A stretch of DNA of 64,000 bases from Cavia porcellus (lineage: Eukaryota > Chordata > Mammalia > Rodentia > Caviidae), in contig NW_026947488.1 of the NCBI RefSeq assembly GCF_034190915.1, positions 134,501 to 198,500 on the forward strand. Reading direction: 5' to 3'. A program made the translations under genes and the position numbers. Below the pieces are notes generated by a model, which was not told where the DNA came from, made no database searches, and worked only from the letters and a program-made list of their open reading frames with translations. This document shows, piece by piece, positions 1-12,328 of the stretch; the first letter of the stretch is position 1, and every line of letters starts with the position of its first letter.

Positions 1-2280
1 GGAGCTGAAATGGGAAAGGCCTGAAGGAGGCACTGAAGATGGAGAGGATGGTCACAAGAATAGAAGAAGTCAGAGAAAAGAAGCTTCCATCAGAGAATAC
101 ACCAGGGCCTTCCAGGCAGTGGGGGAGATACGGTGAGTACCCTGCAGCTAGTTCAGAGTCTGAAGCCCAGACATGATGGTGTGGAGCCCCAGAGATCGCC
201 ACCCAGAATATGGGAGAACGAGGTTACATGGCTTTGCAGGGACGCAGCGTAGGAGCTATGACTCAACTCTGGACAAAGAGAGGCCGAGAGAGCTCACAAT
301 TAGGATTTTTTTTTCTCACAATTAGGATTCTTCAGATCCTAATTGTGAAAAATCTGGCTACCCATGGCTGTGCAGAATTTTCTGGTGTGGAAATGGTTGT
401 GCTGATTTCCATGAGGAAGAAAGAGAAGGCCTTGCCCAGACCTGTGGGCTGCCCATTCATTCTCCATATGAAGGCTTTGAGTAAATGGATTCAACGTGTA
501 ATATAACAAAAAGCCTGGTACAGATCTCAGTGCTGCTGGGAGACCTGGCCTGGACCAGTTCCTTTTCACTCAGCCTTGTACTCAGCACCTTGGTACTCAG
601 CTTTGTGCTCAGTGTTCAGCTCAGTTTGCCCTTTCTGCACTTGAGTCATGTACCCTGAGGCAGGGGGTTTGGGCTCCAGCATCAGATGGATGTTGCCTTC
701 CTCGGGAAACTGAGTAAACATGGCACAGAATGAGGGAGGCTGCCCTTGCTGCTTATTGCAGATGCTGTGCAGAGCTGCAGCAGTCAGGCACACACAAGGC
801 TAGAGTCTGAAAGCATGAATGGGGGTTGTGGATCTGGTGTTATTGGCCCTCGCTGAGGTCTCCTCATCAGTACCAGCTGCAACTAAATTTGACAGTGTGT
901 CCTTGAGTCCTGGCCCATGGCTGGTTATGTCCACTGTTCCTGCGGTGACATTGGACAAATGTGATGATCCTGCCTTCACATGAGTTGCTGTTCTTACATC
1001 AAGAAAGTCAGCAGACAAACTCCGTGCCCTCCTCTGTGGTTGTCTCTACAATACTTGGCACTGCATGGCATCCTGGAGAGGATAAAGCATGCCTGTCAAC
1101 TTGGTCAGTGTTTGCAAGATAGTTTAAGAAACTAAACCAAAATTTTGGTGGAGGGTGAGTTCAGTTCTCCAGAATTTCAGTTCTCAGATTTTGCTAGGAG
1201 TTACCAAGATCATTTAGTGTGAAAACGTGTCTTGGTGCCAGCCTGGTGCTCCCCAGAGTGCTCTGGGAGACACTTTCCTGGGAAGCTCTGAATTCCTGGC
1301 TGGGAGAGCAGTTGAAGCAGCTGGTGCCTGTGAGCAGCCTCATCATGGTGGACCTGCAAGTCGAGGGCAGGTGTGTGCAGTTCAGCCCTTGGATGAAGGC
1401 AGCAGAGCTAGAAACATGAGGAGCGGATGTGGATCAGTTTAGAGCCTGCATCCAAGCAAACTGTCTGTCCTGACCTGAACCCTGCAGCTTCGAAGAGAAT
1501 CCAAGAGGGAAGCAGTAGGTACTACATGTTTGCAACTGGTCTGGAATAGACGTGGTCAGGCTGTCAGGCAACTGCTGATAACAGCAGTCTGAAATCAGAT
1601 CCAGAGGAAGAAAGAATCCATGCTGAATTCCTAGAAAAATGAAACAAGCCGGAATCTGACCTCATAGTTAAAATGGGTGCTGAGACAGGAGTATGAAGAG
1701 CTGTGTTTCTGTTCCTCAGGAAACTGAAGAAAACTCAAGGCTCCTGGAAGACATGACAGAGCCATCTGCAAAGGAACTCAGGAAGCTCAGGGTGGGCTGC
1801 AGAAGGCAAATAAGGGGTGACTTCTGGACGAGGGGATATTGTGCAGATCCCTGTGGTAGGACCGTACTGAGGTGGTTTTCTCCAGTATAAGCTTCTCAAT
1901 AGGTAGGAAAATTTCACTTAATAGCAGCCTCTCTAGAGCCCATGGAGCACACCTATGTGTACAAAGTGTACAAAGTACAAGGTACAGGGATGACACTGCC
2001 TCCAATGCCCCCAGGCACTTGCACCAAACAGAGGTGTCCAGGTTAGAAGTCTTTAAAGTGGTTCTTAAGGGATCAGATGCTGGGAATGAGAGCAGTTCAG
2101 TCAGTCACGTAGAAGACTTAGAAAAGGCCAAGGACACATCTGGTGTGCCAGAGCAAAGCACCCTAGAGGCCCACAGCGGCACCTCCAGGGGCTCCTGCTC
2201 TCAGGCCAGCTGCCTGAGTCCTCAAAACAGCACCCAAGGATGACAGCCCCAGGTAGAACAGCCAGAGGGCCCAAGATGGA
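1..2280 (+). pseudogene. PDXDC1: Processed pseudogene of PDXDC1, 5' end cut by window edge
   Basis: The parent encodes pyridoxal-dependent decarboxylase domain-containing protein 1. The copy follows it from near the N-terminus to the C-terminus in 2.3 kb without introns, although the parent gene has many exons, so it is a retrocopy. Colinear matches seen in shifting + frames are: MGERGYMAL near 210; YNKKP then LSAAGRPGL at 502-550; PAATKFDS near 870; LGEQLKQLVPVSSL near 1300; SSLKSDPEEERIHAEFLEK near 1585; ENSRLLEDMTE near 1726; RWFSPV near 1875; and SSSVSHVEDLEKA near 2095. It is dead: there is a stop at 499-501, further stops near 1660 and 1710, and frameshifts throughout. The end is placed where similarity to the C-terminal PEDD...VEGPE segment fades. 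PDXDC1 identity is recalled, not searched, but the order and number of matches make it firm. Confidence 0.88.
293..347. repeat. Direct repeat next to a 12-bp perfect hairpin inside the PDXDC1 retrocopy
   Basis: The 15-mer CTCACAATTAGGATT occurs at 293-307 and again at 315-329, separated by a T run. The second copy also forms a perfect inverted repeat: CACAATTAGGAT at 317-328 pairs with ATCCTAATTGTG at 336-347 across a 7-base loop. The PDXDC1-like reading is disturbed here, so at least part of it is a later local insertion. Confidence 0.85.
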
Positions 2281-3941
2281 ATCAGTGCTGGGTTTGAGCC
2301 CATACTGACTGTTTCTCCAGGGAAGAAGTTATACTGAAAGTGTGCAGCATGTCACATGTCCCTCTGATAGATATGACATCTGAGCTGGCATTTTTGCACA
2401 ACTCTATGCCTGAAAGCCAGAGTTCCCAGGAGGACAATCAGTTATTTTATATGTTTGCAGATCAACAAACTATTGTTCCTGGCTCACTCAAGTGCAGTAA
2501 AACCAATTCCCCCTAAGTTACAGTTGACACATTTATTCCTAAAGAACACTTATAGGTTCAGATGTTTGCCATCAGAAACACTTGCTCTCATCTTTCTAAA
2601 CATAAGCGCAGGTGATTAGATTGCGCATAGTGACTTTTTAACAGGCCTTTCTGGGTGCTGTACAGAGCTTTCACACAGCCAAGACAGCAGTGGCCTTTGT
2701 CTGTTACAATGGGTCTGGGTGGTGGCGTTGCCATGGACACCTGGACAGGCTGGCTTCAAGGAATGGGTTTCACTGAACCCAAAGAGCATCCAGAGCCCTC
2801 TCCTGCCAACCAGCAGCTGCTGCTTTTCCTGGAAACTAAGAAAGCACTGTGTCCACTTGAGATCGGCAGGGCTTGTGTCTGGGCTTGTCCTTTGCTGCAA
2901 AACTTTTTTCTTTCTATGCTGTTTGTAAACATATTTGAAGACTTGTCAAATTAAGAATAACTGGAGTCTCTTCCTGCCTCACTGAGTATGTTGGTTTTTA
3001 AATGCTGGTAAAGCTGTTAACTTAGGAGGGAGGCACGGGTTTTGCTTTCTTCTGTCTGGAAGCCTGGGACTCACTTGCTGTGCAGCCTGGCCTGGGTTGG
3101 AATGGTGAAGTTTGCTTTTGTCTCACTCCAGAGGTCCCTAGCTTCTCATCGCTCATGGCTCACCCTGTGTCCTACTCAGAAATGGCACGTGAAAAGCCAC
3201 CCCTCCCTCCCTGAAATGACAGAAAGTAAGTTCCAGATTCCTGCTGATTCTATTTCCCCGCAGAAGTGCACTGTTTCTTTTGTCCTCAGGTTGGGCCCCT
3301 GTGCCTTTTCAGTCTGCAAAGTCAATCACTGGGGGAGCTTAAGATGGTGGTGAATTCACAATGGGTTTGTGAGTTACTGTGGAAGCCTTAGTTATGCCAC
3401 ATTAAGCCCATCACATGGATGACCTTTTTGACATTTGGCACTTGAGAAAATGTAATTTTCCTGATGCAGATTAAACAGTCTTCTCTGTGTATTTGGCACA
3501 ATGAAGTAAAGCAGATAACATGGGACAGAGGTAAATTATCATCTTTAACAATATTAATTTTAAAGTAAAGAACAGCAACATGCAGACTATAGGTCCACAC
3601 TGTTCAGTGGGCATTTGAACTCTGATGAAGCTGCCATGGGGTTGATTCATTTTTTTCCTCCTTAGAAGGTGAGAATACTCACCAGAACATGCTTGGTCAC
3701 ATCCTTTCTGCAAAATTAAACTCTGTCACAATGCCAAAACTTTATGTTTTAATGAGAAAGCCTGCGGAACTCTATCATGTCTGACTTCAATATGCACTAA
3801 AATGTGCAGAATCTTTATAAAAATTTGTGTTATGTTACAATAACATATTATAATACTGAACTATTTATCCTTAAAGTAAATTAGGCATATTGCTTAATCC
3901 ACTCATGATTTTGGTTTTTCATTCTGTATTTTGCCTTTCAA
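2281..3941. other. No gene seen; may hold PDXDC1 retrocopy 3' UTR
   Basis: This stretch directly follows the end of the PDXDC1-like coding region and is of mixed composition. The first part may be 3' untranslated sequence of the same retrocopy, but I cannot place its poly(A) end. The short open frames are not convincing and I recognise no repeat. Confidence 0.4.
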
Positions 3942-4041
3942 TTTTTTTCTTTGTTTTTTTTTTAATGGTACCGGGGATTGAACTCACGATCGCCTGCTTG
4001 CAAGGCAGGTGCTTATGCTGCTGAGCTAAATCCCCAGCCTC
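3942..4041 (-). repeat. ID-type tRNA-Ala SINE
   Basis: Read on the minus strand, it starts with the A-box half (TTTAGCTCAGC) and continues into the TTGCAAG loop and a GGTACC end. A poly(A) tail follows, seen as T runs at about 3942-3963 on the + strand. Confidence 0.9.
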
Positions 4042-5011
4042 CTTGCCTTTCAATTTTAAGAGCAAAGTTTTCTTTTGGTGTTTGTTTGTTTTTTGTGCAA
4101 ACACTTCTGTGCTTGGAATCAGGTCATGCTGGTTCATATAATTAATTTGGAATATTTTCATTTACATTATGCTTCAAAATAGTTTGTACAACTTTGGAGT
4201 GAACCCTTATCTCAAAGTTTAGTGGAATTTGCCCTTGAGCTCCTCAGGTCCATGACCTTCACTCCTGGCCCTCTGTGAGACTAACTTTATTATCTGATCT
4301 TCCTCTGGTTTGCTCTAAATTTCAGGGAAGCATTTATTCAGGGCAGCATGCCTTCTGACTTTCAGTGACGTGGCCAATGGGAAGCACTGGTTAAAAATGG
4401 AGGAAGGGAAGAGGGAGGAGAAAGGGGACATCTCTCCTTCTTGCTACTTCTTGGGGCAGCCTCTCAAACAGTTTCTGAATGCCCTTTACAAATCCCAGCA
4501 CTATTTTATCTTCCCCCTCATTGAGCCGGATGCTGATGGGAAGCTCCTGCTACTGGTGCCTTCCCCTTGGTCCCACCAGCTGCTGACTGCTGCTTAGTGA
4601 TCCCGCTATTTCTCTAGGCTCTGTGTCACTTGTGTACCCAGTGCCCTTATTATGACAGCTTAGTCTGAGATGCCTACATTTGTACGATCCCACTGGTACT
4701 TGATTTATAAAAACCATAACCTGATATCTCTTTATTCAGTTTTGATTATTTTATGCATTTATGAAAATTACATATTGTTAAATTTTAATTTTATTTTCAT
4801 TTTAATTGAGTATTGATTAATTTTAATTTTAATTTTCTCTAATATCCATATTGAAATGTCATTTCCTTTTTCCCTAAGAAGTAATGTATTTTATACCTCT
4901 GTTTAATTAGTTAGGGAAATTTGTTTATTCTATGGTTATATGATTTTAAAATCCAGTTTACTTCTGATTTACTTCTGTGGTCACAGCCCTGTTGTTGTTC
5001 ATTAAGTAGCA
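4042..5011. other. Nothing recognised
   Basis: The right part (4700-4930) is AT-rich and rich in TTTTAATTTT-like words. No SINE, L1 or gene was recognised. Confidence 0.4.
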
Positions 5012-5100
5012 TTTTTTTTTTTTTGAATACTGGGGATTGAACTCAAAACCTCATGCTTGCCAAGCAGGCACTTGTGCCACTGATCTAAATCTCCAGCCCT
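5012..5100 (-). repeat. ID-type tRNA-Ala SINE, diverged
   Basis: A T-run tail at 5012-5023 is followed on the + strand by TACTGGGGATTGAACTCA and an AAATCTCCAGCCC end. The element runs on the minus strand and is older than most copies here. Confidence 0.85.
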
Positions 5101-5400
5101 AAAATTGCTTATTTGTATGTGTTTTTAATGATCAAAGTTGAGAGACGTACATCTACTTTATTATGCTTTGGAGGATACTTAATGTAAATTCTCATTTAAT
5201 CCTTGAATCAGTTTCACAAAGAGGTTTATATTTTCTGAAAACAAAAACAAAGAAAATCATTGCTTTTCATACCCAAGACAGCAGCTCTGTGGGGTTGCTG
5301 AACTGGGACTCAGGTCTCCTGGGCTGAAAGCCAGTTTTCCTCACTTCCCCAGACAGCAGAATCCTCTGAGCAGGGTGAAGGACCACCATCTACAAATGAT
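5101..5400. other. Nothing recognised
   Basis: Unique-looking sequence between two ID SINEs. No gene or repeat was recognised. Confidence 0.4.
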
Positions 5401-5508
5401 ACTTCTTTCTTTCTTTCTTTTCTATTTTTATTTTTTGGTACTGGAGATCAACTCACGACCTAGCACTTGCAGGCAGGTACTTATGCCACTGAGCTGAATC
5501 CCAGGCCC
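5401..5508 (-). repeat. ID-type tRNA-Ala SINE with a TTTC-rich tail
   Basis: Minus-strand copy. Its A-rich tail appears as a (TTTC)n run at 5404-5420, followed by GGTACTGGAGATCAACTCA and GAGCTGAATCCCAGGCCC. Confidence 0.8.
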
Positions 5509-8035
5509 AGACAATATTTCTTAAAAGGACCTCATTTTGCTTCACACTGAAAGAGTTTTGCCCTAGAATAAACTACAGGACATTAAGGCAGTCGAAGGCC
5601 AAATCCGGCACGTGTACGCTGAGGTCACTTTCTCCTTCCCCATCACAACTACCTTTTGCCTTTCTCAGTGCTTGTGAAGAAAATTACCATCAGCTCCTCC
5701 TGTGTTGTCAGTCCCTGTCCTAAGCATCACCCCTGGTCAAAGGTTAATGTGTCCCCTACCCCATATCCTCCTTGAAGGAGACAGCCCAGCCGCCATGGGT
5801 TATGTGCTCCTTTCCACATCTTCACCTCAATAAACTTGTTTGTTTTGTATTTTTACTTTTCTATTGCACCCGAATAATCCAACACACTCTGTAAGAAATT
5901 GTCATAAATGAATAATTAAAATAACAATTGTTCTGAAGGAAAGGAAATGTTATCACCCAGCTCTTAGTTTGGAGTTAGGAGGCAGCCAGCTTTATCCTGC
6001 TTTACTCTGGCTCAATAGTTGGTTTTTGAAATGTGAACTCTTTCTCTCCACTAGGTTTTTATTTTTTGATGTTGAAGTTGCCCAAAGCGATTCAAATCAT
6101 GATACATGCCCCAGGAGCCTTCTCCAGCCACTATGGAATGACATGGCCCTTTTGCCCTAACCCCTGCAGCTCAGTTAATAAAAAGACCCTTTCTTCTTCC
6201 TCCCAAGGGGCTTCCCAGAATGGCCGGGGCATTGGGATTCCTCTTGGGCACCAGGTCAACCCTCACCAGCTGAGCACAGGGCCCAAGCTTCTTGGCTGGG
6301 GCAGCTGGGGAGGGATCACTTGGTGTTTCTATGTTGTAGGTCTCTGTCAGTGAGGGGCAGGGCTGAGCCCAGGGAATCTTCTGAATGCTGGGTATGCAAA
6401 TACGGGGCTGGGTCTCTCTCTTTCTGGTCTTTGCCAAGCCATGGTGTCCCCTCCTTTACTCAGAAACAGGAGCCTCTGCAGTGACTGGAGGGAAGGCAGG
6501 GCCTGTGCTTACTGCCTGGGCTCCTGTGGGAACGGAGAGTGGCAGCTGCACAGCCAGCGAAGACCCCACCAGCCTAGCAGGAGGACACTGAGTCAGACTG
6601 TCCCAGTCCTTTTAGGGACGGGGGCAGAGAGCAGCTGGCTGAGCTGTACAGACAGCTTCAGCCAACATGGGGAAAGTGAGGGGCAGGTGATTCCTTTCCC
6701 TTGGACTCTGAGTGGACACAGGGGTGAGGAAGGAAGGAAAGGAAAGCAAGCCCCTGCTGTGCTGGGCACAGCCTGCTCCCAGGGTGCACCATCCAGGTGT
6801 TTGTGGAGAGGTCTCCTGAGGTTGGGAAATGCAGATGCTTTGCAATGGGGATTTCACTGAGTCTCACAGCAACCCTGGGTGTCAGATATCAGTGTTCCTG
6901 CGTCACAGGTGAGAACCAGGAGCCATAGAGTTTATGAGCTGGGGTTTGACTCTAGTCCCAGGAGTAACTGAGCAGTTGTGTTGGGAGCAAGGACTCTGGG
7001 GGTAGAGTCAGAGCACAAGGGACATTCAGGCATCTGACTGGGAGAGAGGGGCTGCATTCACACGTGGTGTCCTGAGCAAGCACCAAGAGTCATGTTTAAG
7101 AACAGGCATGGGATCAGCAGTGCCGTTCCTGACCGGTTCCTGGCAGAGTGCTCAGCCCTCAGAGGCTAGAGGTAACTTCCCCAATCAGTGGCCTGCTTTC
7201 TTCTGATTCCTCACCCTTCAGCGCACCAAAGCCTCTGCAAACTGTCTCATGCTGTGAAAAATCTGTACTTCAAGGCTAACACCATATGTGGAATACCTAG
7301 ATTTAATCTAAAATTTGCATCTGCTAAGAATCACTTTTCCACACAGAGTGCATTGTCTCTTGAGCAGAAGGTAAAGCAGCACCTTAGGAGGCTGGAGCCA
7401 CACCTGATGCTCTGGAAGCTTTGGGGCAGAGATCTGTCGCTACTTCTTGCATTTCTTTATGCAACAGCCCTGAAAGCTTGGGTTGCATCCTTAGCGTTTG
7501 TAAACCACAGACCCAGGGCCTGGATACAAAGGATTGAAATGTGTGGGTCCCTCTTAAACCAAGCTCATACAGTGCAGTGGTTACTATATACCTATGTATC
7601 ATGTGTAAGAGTACATTTCTATGTTTGGATGCATCTGTGTAAGTCATTAACTACAGGATTACTGCCTTTGAGGAATTTAAAGTTAAATTGCAAAAACTTG
7701 TAAAAAATTAGGATATAGTGACAAAATAGTTTATTGAAGACAGTACAGGAGACAATTTGAGTGACCCCTGCGGTACTCAGGACAAAACCGAGTGCAGGGC
7801 AGTGACAGCTGAATGACAGAGGGGAGCAGGGGGCAGCTGCTCCTGAAGACACACTGAAGCTCTCCCAACCCGGCTCAGCCGCAAATTGCACTGTCTCAGC
7901 CTAAGTCCCTGTGAGTAGTTATGTGATGTGGTCTCCATGGTTCTTTAAATAGTGTCTAAGATACAATGAAAAATTAGAGAACATTTTAAGGAACCTATTC
8001 GCTCTACACTCAGGAAGAATGTCTTTCTTTTTTAT
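5509..8035. other. Nothing recognised
   Basis: Mixed-composition sequence with short frames up to 171 codons (7188-7703, +) that resemble no protein I know. A CAATAAAC motif near 5828 could be an old poly(A) signal, but no transcript end can be supported. Confidence 0.4.
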
Positions 8036-8237
8036 GAGACAATACAGTGAAATTGGTACAAAACTCCACAGCAGGATACTGGGATAACAGTAATAGGTAC
8101 CATAGCACCTTCACAATAGTTGTCCATTCAATCAGATATAGTAAAATCAAACCAAAATCAAGAACACTATAAAACCAACCAAAACATAATACTGAATAGA
8201 ATGAAGCAATCCGAACAAAGCAAAACAGTGAAAACAA
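8036..8237 (-). repeat. Possible L1 3' UTR remnant
   Basis: The minus-strand reading is T-rich with recurring GTTTTGGTTTGATTTTACTAT-like phrases, loosely like the L1 3' end at 26.5-26.8 kb. The similarity is low and the call tentative. Confidence 0.25.
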
Positions 8238-10354
8238 TATTTACCATCAAAGAGATGGCAGAAGGAAATCTCTCATTTTGCTATATTGCATAGGGTCATC
8301 CTCCCATGAGATGCTCAACCTCTGGCTCTCAGCTGCTAAAGGTGGGGAGGAGAGCTGGACATATGATTCTCAGTCCATGCACTGGTAGGCTCACGGAAGA
8401 GGCTGACTGGTTCTCTTCCTGGCTCGCCTGCCACTTACTCCAGGCATGACTGCCTACCAGGAAGGGGAGGGTTGCTTTCTTGCTCAGAGCCCTAAGTTCC
8501 AACATGGCTGGATCTCAGGAGATGCTGACTGCCATGAAGAAGAATTTCCCTGAAGCAAAACTGTAGCTTTTGTACAGGTACAATGAGATAGCAAGAACTT
8601 TAAAATGATAATTTAATAACTTTAATGGATTCAGACAAGTGGAGATAAATAAAATTCAAGAATAGAGAGTAAATTTGTATAAAGCTATATAAATGTCAAA
8701 CATTTTCAAACTGAAATCTACTGTATTGTAAATAAAATTTATCTCAGACACATTAGCACGCACTGGACACAGTAGAAGGAAAGACTGGTGAATATGGAAA
8801 TGGAACAAAAGAAATCATCTGATCAAAAACAGAAGAGACATTTATAACCAATGATGAGATCATCTGAGCCCTGTAAGAAACCTGTGATGAGAGACTCAGA
8901 CAGACATAAGTTACAGCAGAAGAAATGTTGCAAGGGTAAGAGAGTTAGGAATATTCTGAAAATTATCAAGCAGCTTATCCACAAGATTCAAGCATTTTAA
9001 TAATCTTTAATCACTGCAAGTAAAATAAAAGGGAGTCTTGTGGCACCATAATCAAAGTATAAAAGATAAAATCTTTAAGGCTACCAACAAAAAATACCTA
9101 ATCTAATAAAAGAAATAAAATTAGAATGATGGGTTACAGCTCATGAAATATAAGCAAGTCACAGGGACAGTGGAATAATAACTTTCCAAAGTGAAAGAAA
9201 CAAAATGAACTTTCAGTTTTTTCACCACAAAACCAGAGCAGTTTTTCCTGCAGACCTGGTCCACAAGAAATGCTAAGAGGATTTGCAGGCTGGAAGAGAA
9301 ATCATAAAACATCACTTGTGGTCAGTATGCAAAAATGCAAACCTGAAGATAATTAAAAATTATATTTGCATTGGGTAGAAACCACTGACGAATGTAAAAA
9401 TTACACCAAAATTTTTGGGATTATTTCTCATGTAGTAATGAAATATGCAAAGGCAGGAGCACAAGAAGAGTTTGGTTACAATCATGCACCAGGCAGGCAG
9501 GGATCCTGCCGTCACTGAACTGTACACCAAGGCACCACAGGTGTTCTCAGTTGTCCCCAATGGCTAGAGAAGCCTTGGAATTTCCTTCCTACCCATCTCC
9601 CCATGCAGCTTCCCAGCCTGGATGCCAGGAGGGAGCTGGGACACAGACATCTTCAAGACTGGGCTCCAGTCTCATCACACATCCTGTCAGTTGGAGAACA
9701 GTCAGGGAGAAGGTGGAGGGGAACCTCATCCAGCGCATTGCTGGGCTGACAGGTGGGCAGAAAGGCCAAGCAACACTGCACTTTTTAATGTCCCTTTGAA
9801 ACATTGCCTCATCACCTAGTAGGAGACTGCACCTAAGGACCCCTCTTCCTAACTGAAGAGAAGAAAGGGCTGCTGCCTTGCTGCCCAAGTGAAGGGGAGG
9901 TCGGGTCCAACTACGAAGGTGCAGCCACCTTAAAATGAAGGCTGGATTTGACCCAGAGGAAGATTACAAGTGAGGTCATCAGCGAAGCTGAAATCTCAGG
10001 TTTCCCAATACATGGACCAAAATCTGAGATGGTGGAATGTCAGTGAATGTGAAGAGTGCCCTGCAATTCTCTTAAATCAATAAAGAAAATTTGTGGAATT
10101 TCTTAAAAATACTCAGAACAGAGAACACCAAGTTCAAAGTCAAAGATACTTATTCCAGAAAAAACAAAAACAAAAACAAAAACAAAAAACAAAACTAATG
10201 AATGTAAAAGAATCTTACTGGAGCTCAAATAAAACCACGTGCAAAGAACTAAAATTATTTTAGAGTCAATGATAGAGCTGAAACTCCTGTTTAAAAACAA
10301 TGTTGACAATTTAGATTTCAAAAAGGACAGAATATATCCAAGGCATTGCAAAGT
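8238..10354. other. Nothing recognised apart from a short (CAAAAA)n run
   Basis: AT-rich, apparently unique sequence. A (CAAAAA)n run lies at 10165-10192. The frames at 9551-9888 are short and overlap on both strands. Confidence 0.4.
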
Positions 10355-10625
10355 AAAATGTAAAAGTTATCTTTTTTCCTTTAGAGACAAGTTGCTTCCT
10401 CAGGCTAGGGCATGCATAGCTTCCTCCCATATCCTGAGTTCAGATAAACAAATAAAATATGCAGATACTAGCATCAGAAAGCCAGGGGCCCAGTTTCCTT
10501 TGCACAAAAGCAAGAGGACAAAGAACAGAGGAGGGCTAACCCTGCGGAATCTGGTGTGGAGACCTGCATTACCCTCCTGCATTTCCCTCCTCTCTGCTCC
10601 TCACTGTGAAAGAGCCTGGCCAGCT
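10355..10625 (+). repeat. Copy 1 of an unidentified dispersed repeat
   Basis: It aligns by eye with 14045-14335 in the same orientation. Shared blocks in order are: TTTCCTTTAG; GCTTCCT.AGGCT.AGGGCAT; TCAGTTCAGAT-like; ATATGCAGATACT; CAGTTTCCTTT; and TGCTCCTC with CTGTAAA/CTGTGAAA. It looks like an old dispersed element, perhaps an LTR. I cannot name the family. Confidence 0.55.
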
Positions 10626-10854
10626 CCACGCTGAGAAGATGATGCCACAGAGGCAGCTTTGGGCAAATCTTTCCCTTTTTCTCCAAACTCATGGCCTCCT
10701 CTAATTTCATCAACCTTAAGCAGAGAAACCTAAGCCTATGGACCTAAGAGTGTAGTAAGTTTGGGGAGCATGAAGGGACACAGGTCCCGCCTTTTGAGAG
10801 GCATGCATGCTGGGAACAGGGATGTAGTGCTGGCAGCTATTGCTGGGCTACTTT

Positions 10855-10951
10855 CCTAATTAATTAATTAATTAGTTATTGGTACTGGGAATGAAGTCGG
10901 GCCTTGGGCTTTCCAGGCAGACTGTGTGGTGCTGAGCTACATCTCTGGCCC
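10855..10951 (-). repeat. ID-type SINE, diverged, with an (AATT)n tail
   Basis: The tail is the TAATTAATTAATTAATTA run at about 10857-10876. TTGGTACTGGGAATGAA and GAGCTACATCTCTGGCCC follow on the + strand. Confidence 0.7.
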
Positions 10952-10960
10952 AGGGTTACT

Positions 10961-11042
10961 TTCTTTTTTCCGGACAGTGGACCAAACTCACAGCCTCATG
11001 CTTGCCAGGCAGGTGCTCATGTCCCTGAGCTGTATCCCTGGA
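10961..11042 (-). repeat. ID-type SINE, diverged
   Basis: The copy is recognisable by CTCATGCTTGCCAGGCAGGTGC and GAGCTGTATCCCTGG on the + strand. It lies about ten bases after the previous copy in the same orientation. Confidence 0.7.
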
Positions 11043-11054
11043 CACCATGGGTCA

Positions 11055-11101
11055 CTGTTTTTGTTTTGTTATTTTGTTAGCAAGGCCTGAACTCAAGACC
11101 G
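11055..11101 (-). repeat. Possible truncated third ID SINE
   Basis: Only a T-rich tail and AAGGCCTGAACTCAAGACC remain, matching the box B end of the element. Confidence 0.4.
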
Positions 11102-12258
11102 TTTTTAACTAGGAATGACTTTTTTAACTAGGAATTTTCCTCCTTTCCTATTCATGGCATAGGCAGCCTAAAAAGATTCCCCCTTTTGCTGTGAAAAGGA
11201 AAAAGGCTGCTGGGGAGCTGGGGAGGGGGAGATCTGTGCCTGTTTTCCTGCTGGGAAGTTCTCCCCAGAATCCACTGGCCCCACGGCTTGGATTTACTCC
11301 AAGGTCATTCCTGCAGCAAGGTAAGGACCTTCACTGTTGGGGGGATTGTGGGATGTAATACATTTTGAGACATCAGGTGGTCATCAGGGCCATTTGTGTG
11401 AGGAGGGTGCCATTCTTGGTGGTCCCTTGGAACTGTTGCTGTCATTTGGGGACACTAATTGGCTTGAGAAGAGATTCAGAGGTTAAAATTATTTGTCCAG
11501 CAGTTATTTTGGATTGCAGTACTCATTTGTGTGGCTTTGCTCTGGTATGCTTTTATTTGCTTTTGTTTCTTTTCTCTTTCTCTTCCGGTAACCACCTTTA
11601 GCCTAGAATGGGCAGCAGGCTTTGGTGCCCATTAGAATTCTGTAAGCCACTTGGGCTCAGTTCTTTTAGGGCTTCCTTGTGAGTGTGTGAATCAGCAGTA
11701 AAATATGTCCATGAAGCAGATTGTGTATAAGGACTGTGAGTGGAGCCCGGCAGGACTGGAGGGGGTGCAGCCCTGAAGCTACAGGATGTGGCCCCTTTCC
11801 TGCTCTGTCCCAAAGCTGTGGGCTCAGGGAGGACATGCACTTTCCATAAATGTGGTTAGGAATCCCCAAGGAAAGCCCCTGTTCTCACTGAGAATAAAAC
11901 ACACAACACTTCCAAAAGTAAAGGTGACTATCAGCCCTCCCCTCACATGTCATTTTCATCAGAGATCAGTCCCAATATTGATTGGGGAGCTACAGTGAAG
12001 CAATATAGAGCTCAATGTTCTTTTATCACTTGGAGGTGAACAAACTTAGATGGAAAGATTTCAGGAACACAGAGCACTGAAGGTGCCTGTCAGGAGCTCT
12101 GTCACAAAGTGCTCAGAACTAAAAGTGCCATGTTGCATCTCTCTAAATATTTGTAGTTACCCATGACGTGAAGAAGGTCATTTGGTTGTGATACATTGTA
12201 GCATGTTAGCAGAAGGCACCCTCTGATTTCATGGAACTGCCCTCAAAACGGTTCTCTG
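11102..12258. other. Nothing recognised
   Basis: Mixed-composition sequence. The short frames overlap on both strands and match nothing I know. Confidence 0.4.
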
Positions 12259-12328
12259 AGCCTGGGGGTTTAGTGCAACAGTATAGCTGCCTGCTTGGCA
12301 AAAAAGAAGTTGTGAGTACAAAAAAAAG
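12259..12328 (+). repeat. Degenerate ID-type SINE
   Basis: GCCTGGGGGTTTAGTGCAAC, then GCTGCCTGCTTGGCAA and GTTGTGAGTACAAAAAAAA, follow the element order, but box B is lost. Confidence 0.5.

Noticed and set aside
7188..7703. A 171-codon open frame as a gene
   Set aside because: No recognisable domain. Frames of this length occur by chance in 64 kb, and there is an overlapping frame on the other strand.
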